Shown here one piece after another: positions 49,037-57,366 of a stretch of DNA of 64,000 nt. The notes beneath the pieces are model-generated. The model was not told where the DNA came from and did not search any database. It saw only the letters and a program-made list of their open reading frames with translations. The position numbers and the translations under genes are program-made. The DNA is taken from positions 2,519,501 through 2,583,500 of the forward strand of contig NZ_OY781925.1 in assembly GCF_963677305.1 (NCBI RefSeq). Reading direction: 5' to 3'. The DNA is from an uncultured Holophaga sp. GTDB taxonomy: Bacteria > Acidobacteriota > Holophagae > Holophagales > Holophagaceae. Position 1 is the first letter of the stretch; every line of letters starts with the position of its first letter.

Positions 49037-50611
49037 ATGACGGGAAGCGGCCACCGCCAGATCAATCCCTGGATCATCGCCCTCACGGTGATGATCGCCA
49101 CCTTCATGGAAGTGCTGGACACCAGCGTGGCGAACGTGGCCCTCTCCCACATCGCCGGCAACCTCAGCTCCACCGTGGAGGAGACCACCTGGGTCCTGAC
49201 TTCGTACCTGGTGGCCAATGCCGTCGTGCTGCCCCTGGGGGGCTACCTCTCCAGCCTCATGGGGCGCAAGCGCTTCTACCTCACCTGCGTGGCCATCTTC
49301 ACCGCCGCCTCCTTCCTCTGCGGCGTGGCCCCCAGCCTGGGCTGGCTCATCTTCTTCCGGATCCTGCAAGGACTGGGCGGCGGCGGGCTCCAGCCCATCT
49401 CCCAGGCCATCATGGTGGAGACCTTCCCCCTGGAGAAGCGGGGAACGGCCATGGCCGTCTATGGCATGGGTGTGGTGCTGGCCCCCATCATCGGGCCGGT
49501 CCTCGGGGGCTGGATCACGGACAACTACAGCTGGCACTGGATCTTCCTGATCAACGTGCCCGTGGGTTTCCTGAGCATGGCCCTGGTGACCAGCCTGGTC
49601 CACGACCCCATCGGCTTCAAGCGCATCGACCTGAAGAAGGGCGGAAGCTTCGACTTCATCGGCATCGGCATCCTGACCCTGGGACTCGCCTCCCTGGAGA
49701 TCGTCCTGGACGAGGGCCAGCGCAAGGACTGGTTCTCCTCCAACCTCATCGTCTTCTTCGCCATCGTGGCCGTCATCGGTCTGGTGACGGCGGTGGTCTA
49801 CGAACTGCGGAAAGAGCAGCCCATCGTGGACTTCAAGCTCCTCAAGGACAAGAACTTCGCCATCGCCACCCTCATGCTCTTCGTGCTGGGCTTCGTGCTC
49901 TACGGCAGCCTGGCCCTGCTCCCCATGTTCCTCCAGAGCCTCATGGGCTACACGGCGCTCCTGAGCGGTCTGGTGCTGAGCCCGGGCGGCATCGCCATCC
50001 TCATCGGCATGCCCGTGGTGGCGCAGCTCATGAAGCGCTATGACACCCGGCTCATCATCGGCGCCGGCTTCCTGGTCTGCGGCCTGGGGCTCTTCCAGAT
50101 GGCCAACTTCAACCTGGAGGTGGACTTCAGCACCGCCATGGTCTCGCGCATCGTCCAGAGCGTGGGCCTGGCCCTGCTCTTCATCCCCATCAATGTCACG
50201 GCCTTCGCCCCCATCCCCCATGAGAAGACCAGCTATGCCGCCAGTCTGCTGAACCTGGTGCGCAACATCGGCGGCAGCATGGGCATCGCCCTGGTGACAA
50301 CCATCCTCTCCCGCCGCTCCCAGTTCCACCAGGCCCGCCTCATCGGCAACCTCAGCCCCGGCGACCCCGCCTTCCAGGGCTTCCTGGACCGGGCCACCGG
50401 CCTCTACATGGGCCAGGGGGGACTCTCCGCAGCGGACGCCGCCCACGCCGCCCAGGGCGCCGCCTACGGCACCGTCGTCAAGCACGCCACCATGATGGCC
50501 TTCTCCGACACCTTCTGGGTCATGGGGCTCCTCAGCGTCATCCTCATCCCCATGGTCTTCCTCCTGCGGCGCACCATCCTGGCCAAGGACGCCGTCATCG
50601 CGGCGGAGTAG
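49037..50611 (+). CDS. EmrB/QacA-type MFS drug transporter (DHA2, 14 TM)
   Basis: 524 residues. The DHA2 signature occurs at the start (MIATFMEVLDTSVANVALSHIAG and SYLVANAVVLPLGGYLSSLMGRKRFY), and motif C (GMGVVLAPIIGPVLGGWI) near 150 marks an antiporter. Fourteen hydrophobic segments fit the family. Together with the EmrA- and TolC-like proteins it forms a tripartite pump exporting hydrophobic toxicants by proton antiport. The specific drug is unknown. Confidence 0.92.
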   Translation: MTGSGHRQINPWIIALTVMIATFMEVLDTSVANVALSHIAGNLSSTVEETTWVLTSYLVANAVVLPLGGYLSSLMGRKRFYLTCVAIFTAASFLCGVAPSLGWLIFFRILQGLGGGGLQPISQAIMVETFPLEKRGTAMAVYGMGVVLAPIIGPVLGGWITDNYSWHWIFLINVPVGFLSMALVTSLVHDPIGFKRIDLKKGGSFDFIGIGILTLGLASLEIVLDEGQRKDWFSSNLIVFFAIVAVIGLVTAVVYELRKEQPIVDFKLLKDKNFAIATLMLFVLGFVLYGSLALLPMFLQSLMGYTALLSGLVLSPGGIAILIGMPVVAQLMKRYDTRLIIGAGFLVCGLGLFQMANFNLEVDFSTAMVSRIVQSVGLALLFIPINVTAFAPIPHEKTSYAASLLNLVRNIGGSMGIALVTTILSRRSQFHQARLIGNLSPGDPAFQGFLDRATGLYMGQGGLSAADAAHAAQGAAYGTVVKHATMMAFSDTFWVMGLLSVILIPMVFLLRRTILAKDAVIAAE

Positions 50612-50639
50612 GCAAAAGCCGTCCGCCGATTCACGCAAT

Positions 50640-50901
50640 GAACGCCGATGGGTCACGACCCACCCCAGGGTGCCTGGGGACAGGTGCAGGGGAGGGTCAG
50701 CCCGTGGGTGCGCTGGCGCCCCCCAGGGCTGCACCCTTCCCTGAACGCAGTCGGCGAGCCGACCACCCCCGCTGTGCGGGGCGGCCCCAGACACCCTACA
50801 CCGGGCGGATCCAGGGCTTTCATTTGTGGGAATCTGTGTACATCCGTGGCCCCAGCTCATACCAGTCCACTCTGCCGAAGCGGAGTCAGGCCGATAACCA
50901 G
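50640..50901. repeat. Interspersed repeat, copy C (inverted relative to copy A)
   Basis: 50779-50901 reads as the reverse complement of 9647-9771 with only a few differences. The left part carries CCACCCCAGGGTGCCTGGGG, corresponding to the right ends of copies A and B. The middle is unique and can form several GC hairpins. It lies between the efflux operon and the integron integrase. Confidence 0.75.
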
Positions 50902-51072
50902 ATTTTCTTTTGCCAGGATGAAGGGGATCAACAGGATCAACGCAGGATGCAAGTCATGGAGGCTCCACTGCCTGGCGTCGGCGGAAACCCAGGCTCCTGC
51001 CAGTGCCACTCCCGACAGGTCCGCACACGCAGGTGCACCCAGCGAACCGACGACGAACACCAGACCGGGAGC
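50902..51072. other. Gap between repeat copy C and the integrase stop
   Basis: No gene, terminator or further repeat was recognised. It may mark the old boundary of the integron platform. Confidence 0.35.
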
Positions 51073-52092
51073 TCAGGGCCCCAGGCGATCCAGGGGGCTT
51101 CCGATGCCCAATCCGCCGCGGTTCAGCACATGGGTGTAGATCATGGTGGTCTCCACCGACTTGTGCCCCAGCAGCTCCTGGATGGTGCGGATGTCGTGGC
51201 CCCCCTCCAGCAGATGGGTGGCGAAGGAGTGCCGCAGGACATGCGGGGTCACGGGCTTGGTCAGCTCACCATCCCGAGCCGCCTGCCGGATGGCCTTCTG
51301 CAGGCTCTCGGGGTGCAGGTGGTGCCGCATGATCACCCCGCTGCGCGGGTCCGCCGACCGCACCGCAGAGGGAAACACCCACTGCCAGCCCCAGGCCCGG
51401 GGGGCCTCCCTGGACTTCTCCGCCTGGGCGTGGGGCAGCATCACCGAGCCGAAGCCCTCGGCCAGATCCCGCTCGTGGAGCTCCCGGACCTGCTCCAGGT
51501 GACGTTGCAGGGGCAGGACCAGGGAACCCGGCAGCACTGTCACCCGGTCCTTGTCCCCCTTCCCGCCCCGCACCCGGACCTCCCGCCGCTCAAAGTCCAC
51601 ATCCTTCACCCTCAGCCGCAGCCCCTCCATGAGCCGCATCCCCGTCCCGTAGAGCAGCCGCGCCACCAGACCCATGGTTCCCCCCAGCTGATCCAGCAGG
51701 ATGCGCACCTCACTGGGCGTGAGCACCACCGGCAGTCGCCGGGCCTCCTTGGCCTGGACCACCTCCCCCAGCCAGGGCAGGTTCACCCCCAAGCCGTGAC
51801 GGTACAGAAAGAGCAGAGCCGCCTTGGCCTGGTTCTGAGTCGACGCCGACACCCGGCGCTCCGTGGCCAGGTGCGTCAGGAAGGCCATCACCTCCTCCGC
51901 GCCCATCTCACAGGGATGCCGCTTCCCATGGAACAGGATGAAGCGCCGCGCCCAGTCCACATAAGCCTGCTCCGTCCGCAGACTGTAGTGCCGCACCCGC
52001 AGACACTCCCGCAGCCGATCCAACAACCGAGGCCACTGCCCCACCCCCCCAGCCGTCCGTTCTCCAACGGTCTGCCTATTCAGGTCCCCCAT
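51073..52092 (-). CDS. intI: Integron integrase IntI (tyrosine recombinase)
   Basis: 339 residues. The N-terminal SAM-like core-binding domain has [20 protein letters not shown]. The catalytic Arg is in [16 protein letters not shown], the HxxR in [17 protein letters not shown], and the Tyr in [13 protein letters not shown]. The IntI-specific insertion is present ([19 protein letters not shown]), which separates it from XerC/D. It recombines attC with attI and attC with attC. The gene diverges from the cassettes, as usual. The ATG at 52092 is preferred; an upstream in-frame ATG at 52146 is possible. No frameshift is seen, so it may be active. Confidence 0.93.
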   Translation of the reverse strand: MGDLNRQTVGERTAGGVGQWPRLLDRLRECLRVRHYSLRTEQAYVDWARRFILFHGKRHPCEMGAEEVMAFLTHLATERRVSASTQNQAKAALLFLYRHGLGVNLPWLGEVVQAKEARRLPVVLTPSEVRILLDQLGGTMGLVARLLYGTGMRLMEGLRLRVKDVDFERREVRVRGGKGDKDRVTVLPGSLVLPLQRHLEQVRELHERDLAEGFGSVMLPHAQAEKSREAPRAWGWQWVFPSAVRSADPRSGVIMRHHLHPESLQKAIRQAARDGELTKPVTPHVLRHSFATHLLEGGHDIRTIQELLGHKSVETTMIYTHVLNRGGLGIGSPLDRLGP

Positions 52093-52316
52093 CTCACCCC
52101 CCCGTACGTCTAATGAAGTAAGACCCAGTACGCCCCCCCAGCCCATAACTCGGGGCTTCTCAACCAAGTTTCGTATTTTTTTCGCCTCACAACAACCCAT
52201 GAAGTATGCCTAAACTACCCCAAGCACGTACCCCCACCCCCAACCCAGCACCCATTTTCTTACCCCATTAGGCGTACTCACCCCCCCGTTTTCGAGTCGT
52301 CCAATTCTCGTTAGGC
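52093..52316 (+). promoter_or_regulatory. attI-like leader between intI and the first cassette
   Basis: The crossover GTTAGGC lies at 52310-52316. CTCACCCCCCCGT occurs twice in direct orientation (52093-52105 and 52277-52289), and GTACGTCTAATG (52104-52115) is nearly the inverse of CATTAGGCGTAC (52266-52277). Such repeats could be extra integrase-binding sites, or remnants of a decayed attC. A cassette promoter would be expected here but none is clear. Confidence 0.65.
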
Positions 52317-52322
52317 CGCTCC

Positions 52323-52583
52323 ATGGTCTTTTTCGCCCTTACCACCATTGGCTTTCGCAATCTCGTCGAGACAATGGGCCGAGTTCCATCTCCTATCTGG
52401 TTAAACGCCGGAATTCTGGACCGGATCGAGATCGACAAGCTTCGCAGCAGCGGGATCAATCTCACGGTCTTCTCTCAGGCGAGAGACCCCTTTGATTCGA
52501 GCGATATCAGCCAAGCGGTCGCAACCATTCAAATGCACCACGATCAGGACACAATTTGGGTAGAAACCCCGCCAGCGCCCTAA
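52323..52583 (+). CDS. Cassette 1: hypothetical protein
   Basis: 86 residues, starting seven bases after the attI crossover and stopping at the TAA inside the attC R'' site. It begins MVFFALTTIGFRNLVETMGR; no motif, signal peptide or family was recognised. HHDQDTIWVETPPAP at the end is acidic. The position just behind attI suggests it is among the most recently inserted cassettes and the best expressed if a Pc promoter exists. Composition is less GC-rich than the chromosome. Confidence 0.6.
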   Translation: MVFFALTTIGFRNLVETMGRVPSPIWLNAGILDRIEIDKLRSSGINLTVFSQARDPFDSSDISQAVATIQMHHDQDTIWVETPPAP

Positions 52584-52702
52584 CCAGCCGTTCAACCCGG
52601 ACCCAACAGCCACAATCTTCCAATCTCCCCCATGCATCCCGCTTTCTCGTCCCCTTCGCTCATCTCACCGGCTGTTGGTCCGGTTAACTCCTTTCGTTAG
52701 GC
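52578..52702 (+). other. attC1 (125 bp)
   Basis: R'' CCCTAAC to R' GTTAGGC; the imperfect palindrome has CCCAACAGCC and GGCTGTTGG arms. The R'' differs by one base from the usual GCCTAAC. Confidence 0.9.
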
Positions 52703-52720
52703 AAGTTCCGTGGCTTCGAT

Positions 52721-52930
52721 TTGAGCTTGCCCAAAGCGTTTCGTCGATCCGCGCTCCCTCCGTCGTTTTCCTTCGAGGCTGTCCAGCAAAGCCAACTTAA
52801 TCCTCTGGCTCGCTGTCGGCAGTCCGAGTACGCTCGATTCATAGATTCCACGTTCCACGCCAAGCATCTTTTCCACTCCAACGCCTCGACCCCTCCGGTC
52901 ACAAAACCCGTCAGCTCGGCTGCTCCATGA
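52721..52930 (+). CDS. Cassette 2: uncertain ORF
   Basis: The cassette is about 295 bases between attC1 and attC2. The plus strand offers a 69-residue frame from TTG at 52721 (SLPKAFRRSALPPSFSFEAV), Ser/Ala/Pro-rich with no recognised family. The minus strand has a longer frame through the attC. Neither has a convincing ribosome site, so the cassette may encode no protein. Confidence 0.25.
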   Translation: MSLPKAFRRSALPPSFSFEAVQQSQLNPLARCRQSEYARFIDSTFHAKHLFHSNASTPPVTKPVSSAAP

Positions 52931-52996
52931 CTCTCTTTCGCCTGTCTCCAACCCCAGCACGGTCCCACAACGGCGATCAACAAGCGCCCTGCTCCT

Positions 52997-53121
52997 GCCT
53001 AACCTTTCGTTCAACCCGGACGACACAGCCACGATCTTCCAATCTCCCCCGTGCAGCCCGCTTTCTCGTCTCCACCCATCGTCCGGCTGGCTGTGCCTCC
53101 GGTTAACTCCTTTCGTTAGGC
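52997..53121 (+). other. attC2 (125 bp), diverged stem
   Basis: R'' GCCTAAC, R' GTTAGGC. The stem arms differ from the other sites (GACACAGCC pairing with GGCTGTGCC), with compensating changes on both sides that preserve the fold. Confidence 0.9.
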
Positions 53122-53128
53122 CGCTCCC

Positions 53129-53440
53129 ATGACGCCCCAATCCCAAGGCCACAGCAATATGCAAAGCCTAGCCACTATGGGTTTGGCGTTAATTGGACCT
53201 TTTGCATTGGTCGCACTTTCCGCCTGGGTTGCTGCACATTCACCATCTTTGCGTCACCCGGCATTCCTTCTTGCCGTGATTGCTATTGCCACTGGGCTTG
53301 GCGGCTTTCTTTTCTCCAAGTCCACCAAGAGGTGGCCAACCATCGAAGGCTTGATTTACCTCTATTGGATCGCTCTCCCCATCTCCTTGATCGCAGCTAC
53401 ATTCATTTTCTATGTTCGTATTTCAGGCAATGGCCCCTAG
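53129..53440 (+). CDS. Cassette 3: small membrane protein
   Basis: 103 residues with three predicted membrane segments: LATMGLALIGPFALVALSAW, FLLAVIAIATGLGGFLF and YWIALPISLIAATFIFYV. No family was recognised. It starts seven bases after the attC2 crossover, the same distance as in cassettes 1, 6, 9 and 11, and ends just before attC3. The role is unknown. Confidence 0.6.
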   Translation: MTPQSQGHSNMQSLATMGLALIGPFALVALSAWVAAHSPSLRHPAFLLAVIAIATGLGGFLFSKSTKRWPTIEGLIYLYWIALPISLIAATFIFYVRISGNGP

Positions 53441-53442
53441 CA

Positions 53443-53567
53443 GCCTAACCAATCGTTCAACCCGGACCCAACAGCCACGATCTGCTAATCTCCCCCGTGC
53501 ATCCCGCTTTCTCGTCCCCTCCGCTCATCCCACCGGCTGTTGGTCCGGTTAACTCCTTTCGTTAGGT
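53443..53567 (+). other. attC3 (125 bp)
   Basis: R'' GCCTAAC, R' GTTAGGT. The last base of R' differs, and the next cassette's own R'' (ACCTAAC) carries the matching change, as expected for a cassette inserted as a unit. Confidence 0.92.
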
Positions 53568-53609
53568 GCTCCACAACTCCCAATCGCCATCCAATGAAGG
53601 GTGCGAAAC

Positions 53610-55070
53610 ATGGCAAAAGCAAAAAATCCCACTTGTCTGTCCAGAGCGTTCAATATCGATCCAAAACGACTTTCCGATCTTGGCGTATTGGACATCACCC
53701 TGGCAATTGATACAAAACTATTTATTGATCCAATGCTGATTGAAGCCAGTCGCCATCCTGAGTTTTGCGAGGATGGAGTGAGACTCTACAGAGATTTTTT
53801 TGAAACAATTATTAAGCTACTGAATGCCAGCAAGAATGAATCTGATGTTGCCTGGAAAGCAGCATATCGCCGTATTAGGTCCAAGGAAATTACCGGAACA
53901 TGCCTTGGTTATGGGGCGGGTTCAATCCATGGTAGTGCCATTGGGCATGAACTTGCGATGAAGATCCTAAGAGTGGCATCTCAAATTATTAACTTAGGAG
54001 TTAACGACCCTGACATCTTTGCAGCCTTGGCATTATTTGAAAGCCAAATTGGACCGGATAGAATTAGCGACCTCACGGCAAAAATTATTCTTCCAGCTAT
54101 TGGAAGGTTTAATCATAGAATATTATCAAAATTGAATGTTACAGGTGAGTTGTTCACGTTCGGAGAATACCAATATCATTTTTTGAAAAATCCATTCGAA
54201 TCAAAGAAGACACCTGTATTACTACTCCCTAAGGATATCCTCCGGAATTTGCCAATTGCGATGGATTGGGACGATGTGGCATATGCCGCAAGCCACAACG
54301 AAGAACTGCGAGATAGGGTTAATAAACATATCGCATCTATTTGGGCATCGAAGACCAAAAGGGATAAGAATGAGTTAAAACGAGAAGCTCTATCGAGTTC
54401 ATCGGCTTTCAACGCATTACTGCAAGCAATGCATGAAGTCAAGAAGCACCCATATGACTCAACCTCTGACCCAGATGGCTTCATAGTTTGGGCGATAAAT
54501 GCAGAGCAGTATGCGAAAAAATTCCCAATCACAATTACAAGACAAAATATAAATAATCTTGACGATGCATTATCTGTAGTAAGAATTATAATTAAACAGT
54601 TCAGGCATTTAATCGAACATTGTGGCCTGTCCAAAGAACTCTATAAGGTTGATGGAGAACCTCGGCACGAAAGTACCGCACAAAGGCTCTTTTTTGCAAC
54701 AGCATTTGCATACTGCGAAGCCAATAATTTAGACATCTCACCTGAGATTGATACAGGCAATGGCAAAATTGACTTTAAATTTTCACGTGGTCACAAAGAG
54801 AAAGTGCTCGTCGAAATCAAACTATCCAAAAACTCATCAGTCGTGACAGGCTACGAGAACCAAATTGAAGATTACAAACGATCACAAAATACAACAAAGG
54901 CTATCTATCTCGTTATCGATGTTGGTCAGATGGGCTCAAAAGACAAGCGACTTGTCGCCATCCGGAATGATGCTCTAAAGCGAGGCGATCCATTATCAGA
55001 TCTCGAATTTATCGACGGCATACTGCACCCCAGTGCAAGTAAAAATAAGAGTCGATCAACCAAGCCGTGA
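53610..55070 (+). CDS. Cassette 4: large protein with C-terminal PD-(D/E)XK-like nuclease domain
   Basis: 486 residues, the largest cassette gene and the most AT-rich DNA in the window. The C-terminal region carries a PD-(D/E)XK-like pattern: Glu in HESTAQRLFFATAFAY (near 355), Asp in GNGKIDFKF (near 386) and E-x-K in VLVEIKLSKN (near 400), then a QIEDYKR helix. The N-terminal 330 residues are mostly helical and unrecognised; FNIDPKRLSDLGVLDI and LFIDPMLIEAS open it. A restriction- or defence-type role fits the domain and an integron setting, but is not shown. The ATG at 53610 has AAGGG eight bases upstream. Confidence 0.7.
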   Translation: MAKAKNPTCLSRAFNIDPKRLSDLGVLDITLAIDTKLFIDPMLIEASRHPEFCEDGVRLYRDFFETIIKLLNASKNESDVAWKAAYRRIRSKEITGTCLGYGAGSIHGSAIGHELAMKILRVASQIINLGVNDPDIFAALALFESQIGPDRISDLTAKIILPAIGRFNHRILSKLNVTGELFTFGEYQYHFLKNPFESKKTPVLLLPKDILRNLPIAMDWDDVAYAASHNEELRDRVNKHIASIWASKTKRDKNELKREALSSSSAFNALLQAMHEVKKHPYDSTSDPDGFIVWAINAEQYAKKFPITITRQNINNLDDALSVVRIIIKQFRHLIEHCGLSKELYKVDGEPRHESTAQRLFFATAFAYCEANNLDISPEIDTGNGKIDFKFSRGHKEKVLVEIKLSKNSSVVTGYENQIEDYKRSQNTTKAIYLVIDVGQMGSKDKRLVAIRNDALKRGDPLSDLEFIDGILHPSASKNKSRSTKP

Positions 55071-55081
55071 ACCGTTAACGC

Positions 55082-55206
55082 ACCTAACCAATCGTTCAAC
55101 CCGGACCCAACAGCCACGATCTGCCAATCTCCCCCATGCACCCCGCTTTCTCGTCCCCTCCGCTCATCTCACCGGCTGTTGGTCCGGTTAACTCCTTTCG
55201 TTAGGC
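55082..55206 (+). other. attC4 (125 bp)
   Basis: R'' ACCTAAC, R' GTTAGGC. Confidence 0.92.
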
Positions 55207-55225
55207 TTCCACTCTAGAGATATCC

Positions 55226-55729
55226 ATGGCGATCTTACAGATTCATACCGTTCCCAGTGATCAACTTCGTTCCAAGACCAAGGCCGTCGAAAATATCGAA
55301 TTAATCCAAGACCTTATCGATGACATGCTAGAGACAATGTATTCAACATCTAACGGCATAGGACTCGCGGCACCTCAAGTCGGTAGAAAGGAGTCTGTTG
55401 TAGTAATCGATATCTCTAAAGACAGAACCAATCCTCTCATCCTTATTAACCCCATTCTAGGCAATGGAACATCCGCCGTAACAGGAGAAGAGGGTTGCCT
55501 TTCTATTCCCGATTACTATGCAGATGTTCAACGCTTCTCAATGATTGATGTCCAGGCGATGGATCGAAATGGTCATCCATTTAATCTGACAGCAGAAGGC
55601 TTCCTTGCGGTAGTCATCCAACACGAAGTTGACCACCTCAAAGGCAAGCTATTTATCGACCACCTTCGACCAATTAAAAAGCAAATGGCTATCCGTAAAA
55701 TACTAAAATTGAAACGCATATCAGCCTAA
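55226..55729 (+). CDS. def: Cassette 5: peptide deformylase
   Basis: 167 residues with all three deformylase motifs: GIGLAAPQVG (about 45), EEGCLSIP (about 90, Cys metal ligand) and QHEVDHLKG (about 133, two His ligands and Glu). It removes the formyl group from nascent proteins. Being in a mobile cassette and AT-rich, it is surely an acquired extra copy; the housekeeping def is not in this window. It could give tolerance to deformylase inhibitors or act on special substrates. The stop is the TAA in the attC R''. Confidence 0.9.
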   Translation: MAILQIHTVPSDQLRSKTKAVENIELIQDLIDDMLETMYSTSNGIGLAAPQVGRKESVVVIDISKDRTNPLILINPILGNGTSAVTGEEGCLSIPDYYADVQRFSMIDVQAMDRNGHPFNLTAEGFLAVVIQHEVDHLKGKLFIDHLRPIKKQMAIRKILKLKRISA

Positions 55730-55848
55730 CCTCCCGTTCAACCCGGACCCAACAGCCACGATCTTCCAACCCCCCTCATGCATCCCGCTTTCTCGTCCCC
55801 TCCGCTCATCCCACCGGCTGTTGGTCCGGTTAACTCCTTTCGTTAGGC
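55724..55848 (+). other. attC5 (125 bp)
   Basis: R'' GCCTAAC (holds the def stop codon), R' GTTAGGC. Confidence 0.92.
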
Positions 55849-55855
55849 GCCACCC

Positions 55856-56218
55856 ATGCCCGAATACCAATACACGCCTCAAGATCGGGTAAGCCAGCTA
55901 ACCACTCTGGCGGCGACCCTGCGAGAGCTCATTCATGCGCTCCGGTCTGAATCTCAGTTCGCATCGCACATCTCAGATTACAAAAGCGCATTAATCTTCA
56001 CAGAGTCACTGCTCCGAGATGGATTCACACAAGAGCGTCTTTCTGAGCTAAGTCGTGCGGTTCCAGATTTATATTCACGCCACAAGGACTGGATTCCTCC
56101 ATTAGAACAATTACTTTCAGGCGAATGGCGAGAGCCGGAATGGTATTCAAGATTAGAAAGCAAACTCCAGCCAACACTCAAAGCCGCACAGGTGCTTCGT
56201 GAAATCGGTTATTACTAA
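55856..56218 (+). CDS. Cassette 6: hypothetical protein
   Basis: 120 residues beginning MPEYQYTPQDRVSQLTTLAA; mostly helical, with charged residues throughout and no signal peptide. No family was recognised. It stops about 94 bases before attC6, leaving a non-coding tail that carries a long inverted repeat. It starts eight bases after the attC5 R' site. Confidence 0.55.
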   Translation: MPEYQYTPQDRVSQLTTLAATLRELIHALRSESQFASHISDYKSALIFTESLLRDGFTQERLSELSRAVPDLYSRHKDWIPPLEQLLSGEWREPEWYSRLESKLQPTLKAAQVLREIGYY

Positions 56219-56229
56219 GCACCAAAACC

Positions 56230-56310
56230 CAATACCGTTCACCCAAAAACCACATAATGCACTATAACCACCATTTTGCAATACTTACACTCCTAAGCTG
56301 AACGGTATTG
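56230..56310 (+). repeat. 12-bp inverted repeat in the tail of cassette 6
   Basis: CAATACCGTTCA at 56230-56241 and TGAACGGTATTG at 56299-56310, perfectly inverted and separated by 57 AT-rich bases, ending one base before the attC6 R''. It may be a terminator-like structure or the scar of an inserted element. Confidence 0.55.
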
Positions 56311-56311
56311 C

Positions 56312-56436
56312 GCCTAACCTTCCGTTCAACCCGGACCCAACAGCCACGATCTGCTAATCTCCCCCATGCATCCCGCTTTCTCGTCCCCTTCGCTCATCCC
56401 ACCGGCTGTTGGTCCGGTTAACTCCTTTCGTTAGGC
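56312..56436 (+). other. attC6 (125 bp)
   Basis: R'' GCCTAAC, R' GTTAGGC. Confidence 0.92.
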
Positions 56437-56442
56437 GCCACG

Positions 56443-56913
56443 ATGACCCCCTGGCTTAAGCGATACCAAGGCCCAATTTCCCTCATTGCCTTGGCAATTT
56501 GCGGGCTTTGCGCCTCATGGTTTTTCGAATTTCGAAGCGCTTGCATATGGGATCCAGACGGAGAGGTTGGCAATTGGCGATATGGCAATTTCTTTAGTGC
56601 TGTATCCCTTCTACTAGGGTTGGTGGCGTCAGTTCTTTTCTCAATAAGCACCTATCGGATATATAAAATCCGTAAACTCCCAGGTGCATTAATCAACTCC
56701 CTCTGCATTCTCGTCTTTGCGCTATTGTTTTGGGGTGTAACCACTCGATATTTCACCATGCGTGGTTTCAACCAGTTCTGGAGAACAACAATAAGCAAGC
56801 AGCGCCTAACCTTTCGTTCAACCCGGACCCAACAGCCACGATCTGCTAATCTCCCCCATGCATTCCGCTTTCTCGTCCCCTTCGCTCATCCCACCGGCTG
56901 TTGGTCCGGTTAA
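56443..56913 (+). CDS. Cassette 7: membrane protein whose frame continues through attC7
   Basis: 156 residues. Three hydrophobic segments: GPISLIALAICGLCASWFF, FFSAVSLLLGLVASVLFSI and LINSLCILVFALLFWGVTT. The last 36 residues, from RLTFRSTRTQQPRSANL to TGCWSG, are encoded by the attC itself, because the frame misses the TAA of R''. Such a tail would be identical for any cassette entering in this frame. The family is not recognised. Confidence 0.55.
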   Translation: MTPWLKRYQGPISLIALAICGLCASWFFEFRSACIWDPDGEVGNWRYGNFFSAVSLLLGLVASVLFSISTYRIYKIRKLPGALINSLCILVFALLFWGVTTRYFTMRGFNQFWRTTISKQRLTFRSTRTQQPRSANLPHAFRFLVPFAHPTGCWSG

Positions 56914-56928
56914 CTCCTTTCGTTAGGC
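56804..56928 (+). other. attC7 (125 bp), partly coding
   Basis: R'' GCCTAAC, R' GTTAGGC. The first 110 bases are read in frame from cassette 7. Confidence 0.9.
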
Positions 56929-56946
56929 CTCTCTCGTGAGCCCAGA

Positions 56947-57366
56947 ATGAACCCTGTCAAAGCCCAGATCTGCAACCAAGCCCCACTGATTGGCATCCCT
57001 GAGCCGCCGGCTGTATTTAGTGATACTCGTGATTTGCTCGTCTCTTACGAATCCGACTCAGAATCTGATTTCGTAATCGTGAGGTTTGAGCATTGTATTG
57101 AGCATAGGCTGACCCCAATCAACGATGAAGGTCTAGGCAAACACCCGTATTCCAAGTCTGGCCTCGATTTCTATTCCTTCCACGAAATCGTCAATTCACC
57201 CGAAGCTGAACCCTGGAAAGCGTTAAAGATCAAACATTTCGTACTCACATTCAAAGACAACACGCTTGATGTGCTTGCACAGTCTTTTGTAACCGAAGCG
57301 CGATTCCCAGATCTGTCCTCTGCCTCAAGCGCAATTACTCGTTTTCTCTCAGCCCGAGAGGCCTAA
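56947..57366 (+). CDS. Cassette 8: hypothetical acidic soluble protein
   Basis: 139 residues with no signal or membrane segments. It contains DLLVSYESDSESDFVIVRFEH and HFVLTFKDNTLDVLAQSF, an alternation of strands and helices that resembles small immunity-type or DUF cassette proteins; no family was named with confidence. The stop is the TAA of the attC8 R''. It is preceded by a weak ribosome site. Confidence 0.55.
   Translation: MNPVKAQICNQAPLIGIPEPPAVFSDTRDLLVSYESDSESDFVIVRFEHCIEHRLTPINDEGLGKHPYSKSGLDFYSFHEIVNSPEAEPWKALKIKHFVLTFKDNTLDVLAQSFVTEARFPDLSSASSAITRFLSAREA

Noticed and set aside
52401..52637. Minus-strand frames starting MHGGDWKIVAVGSGLN at several places (also 54926-55141, 58346-58540)
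   Set aside because: This recurring start is simply the attC repeat read backwards; the rest of each frame differs with the cassette.
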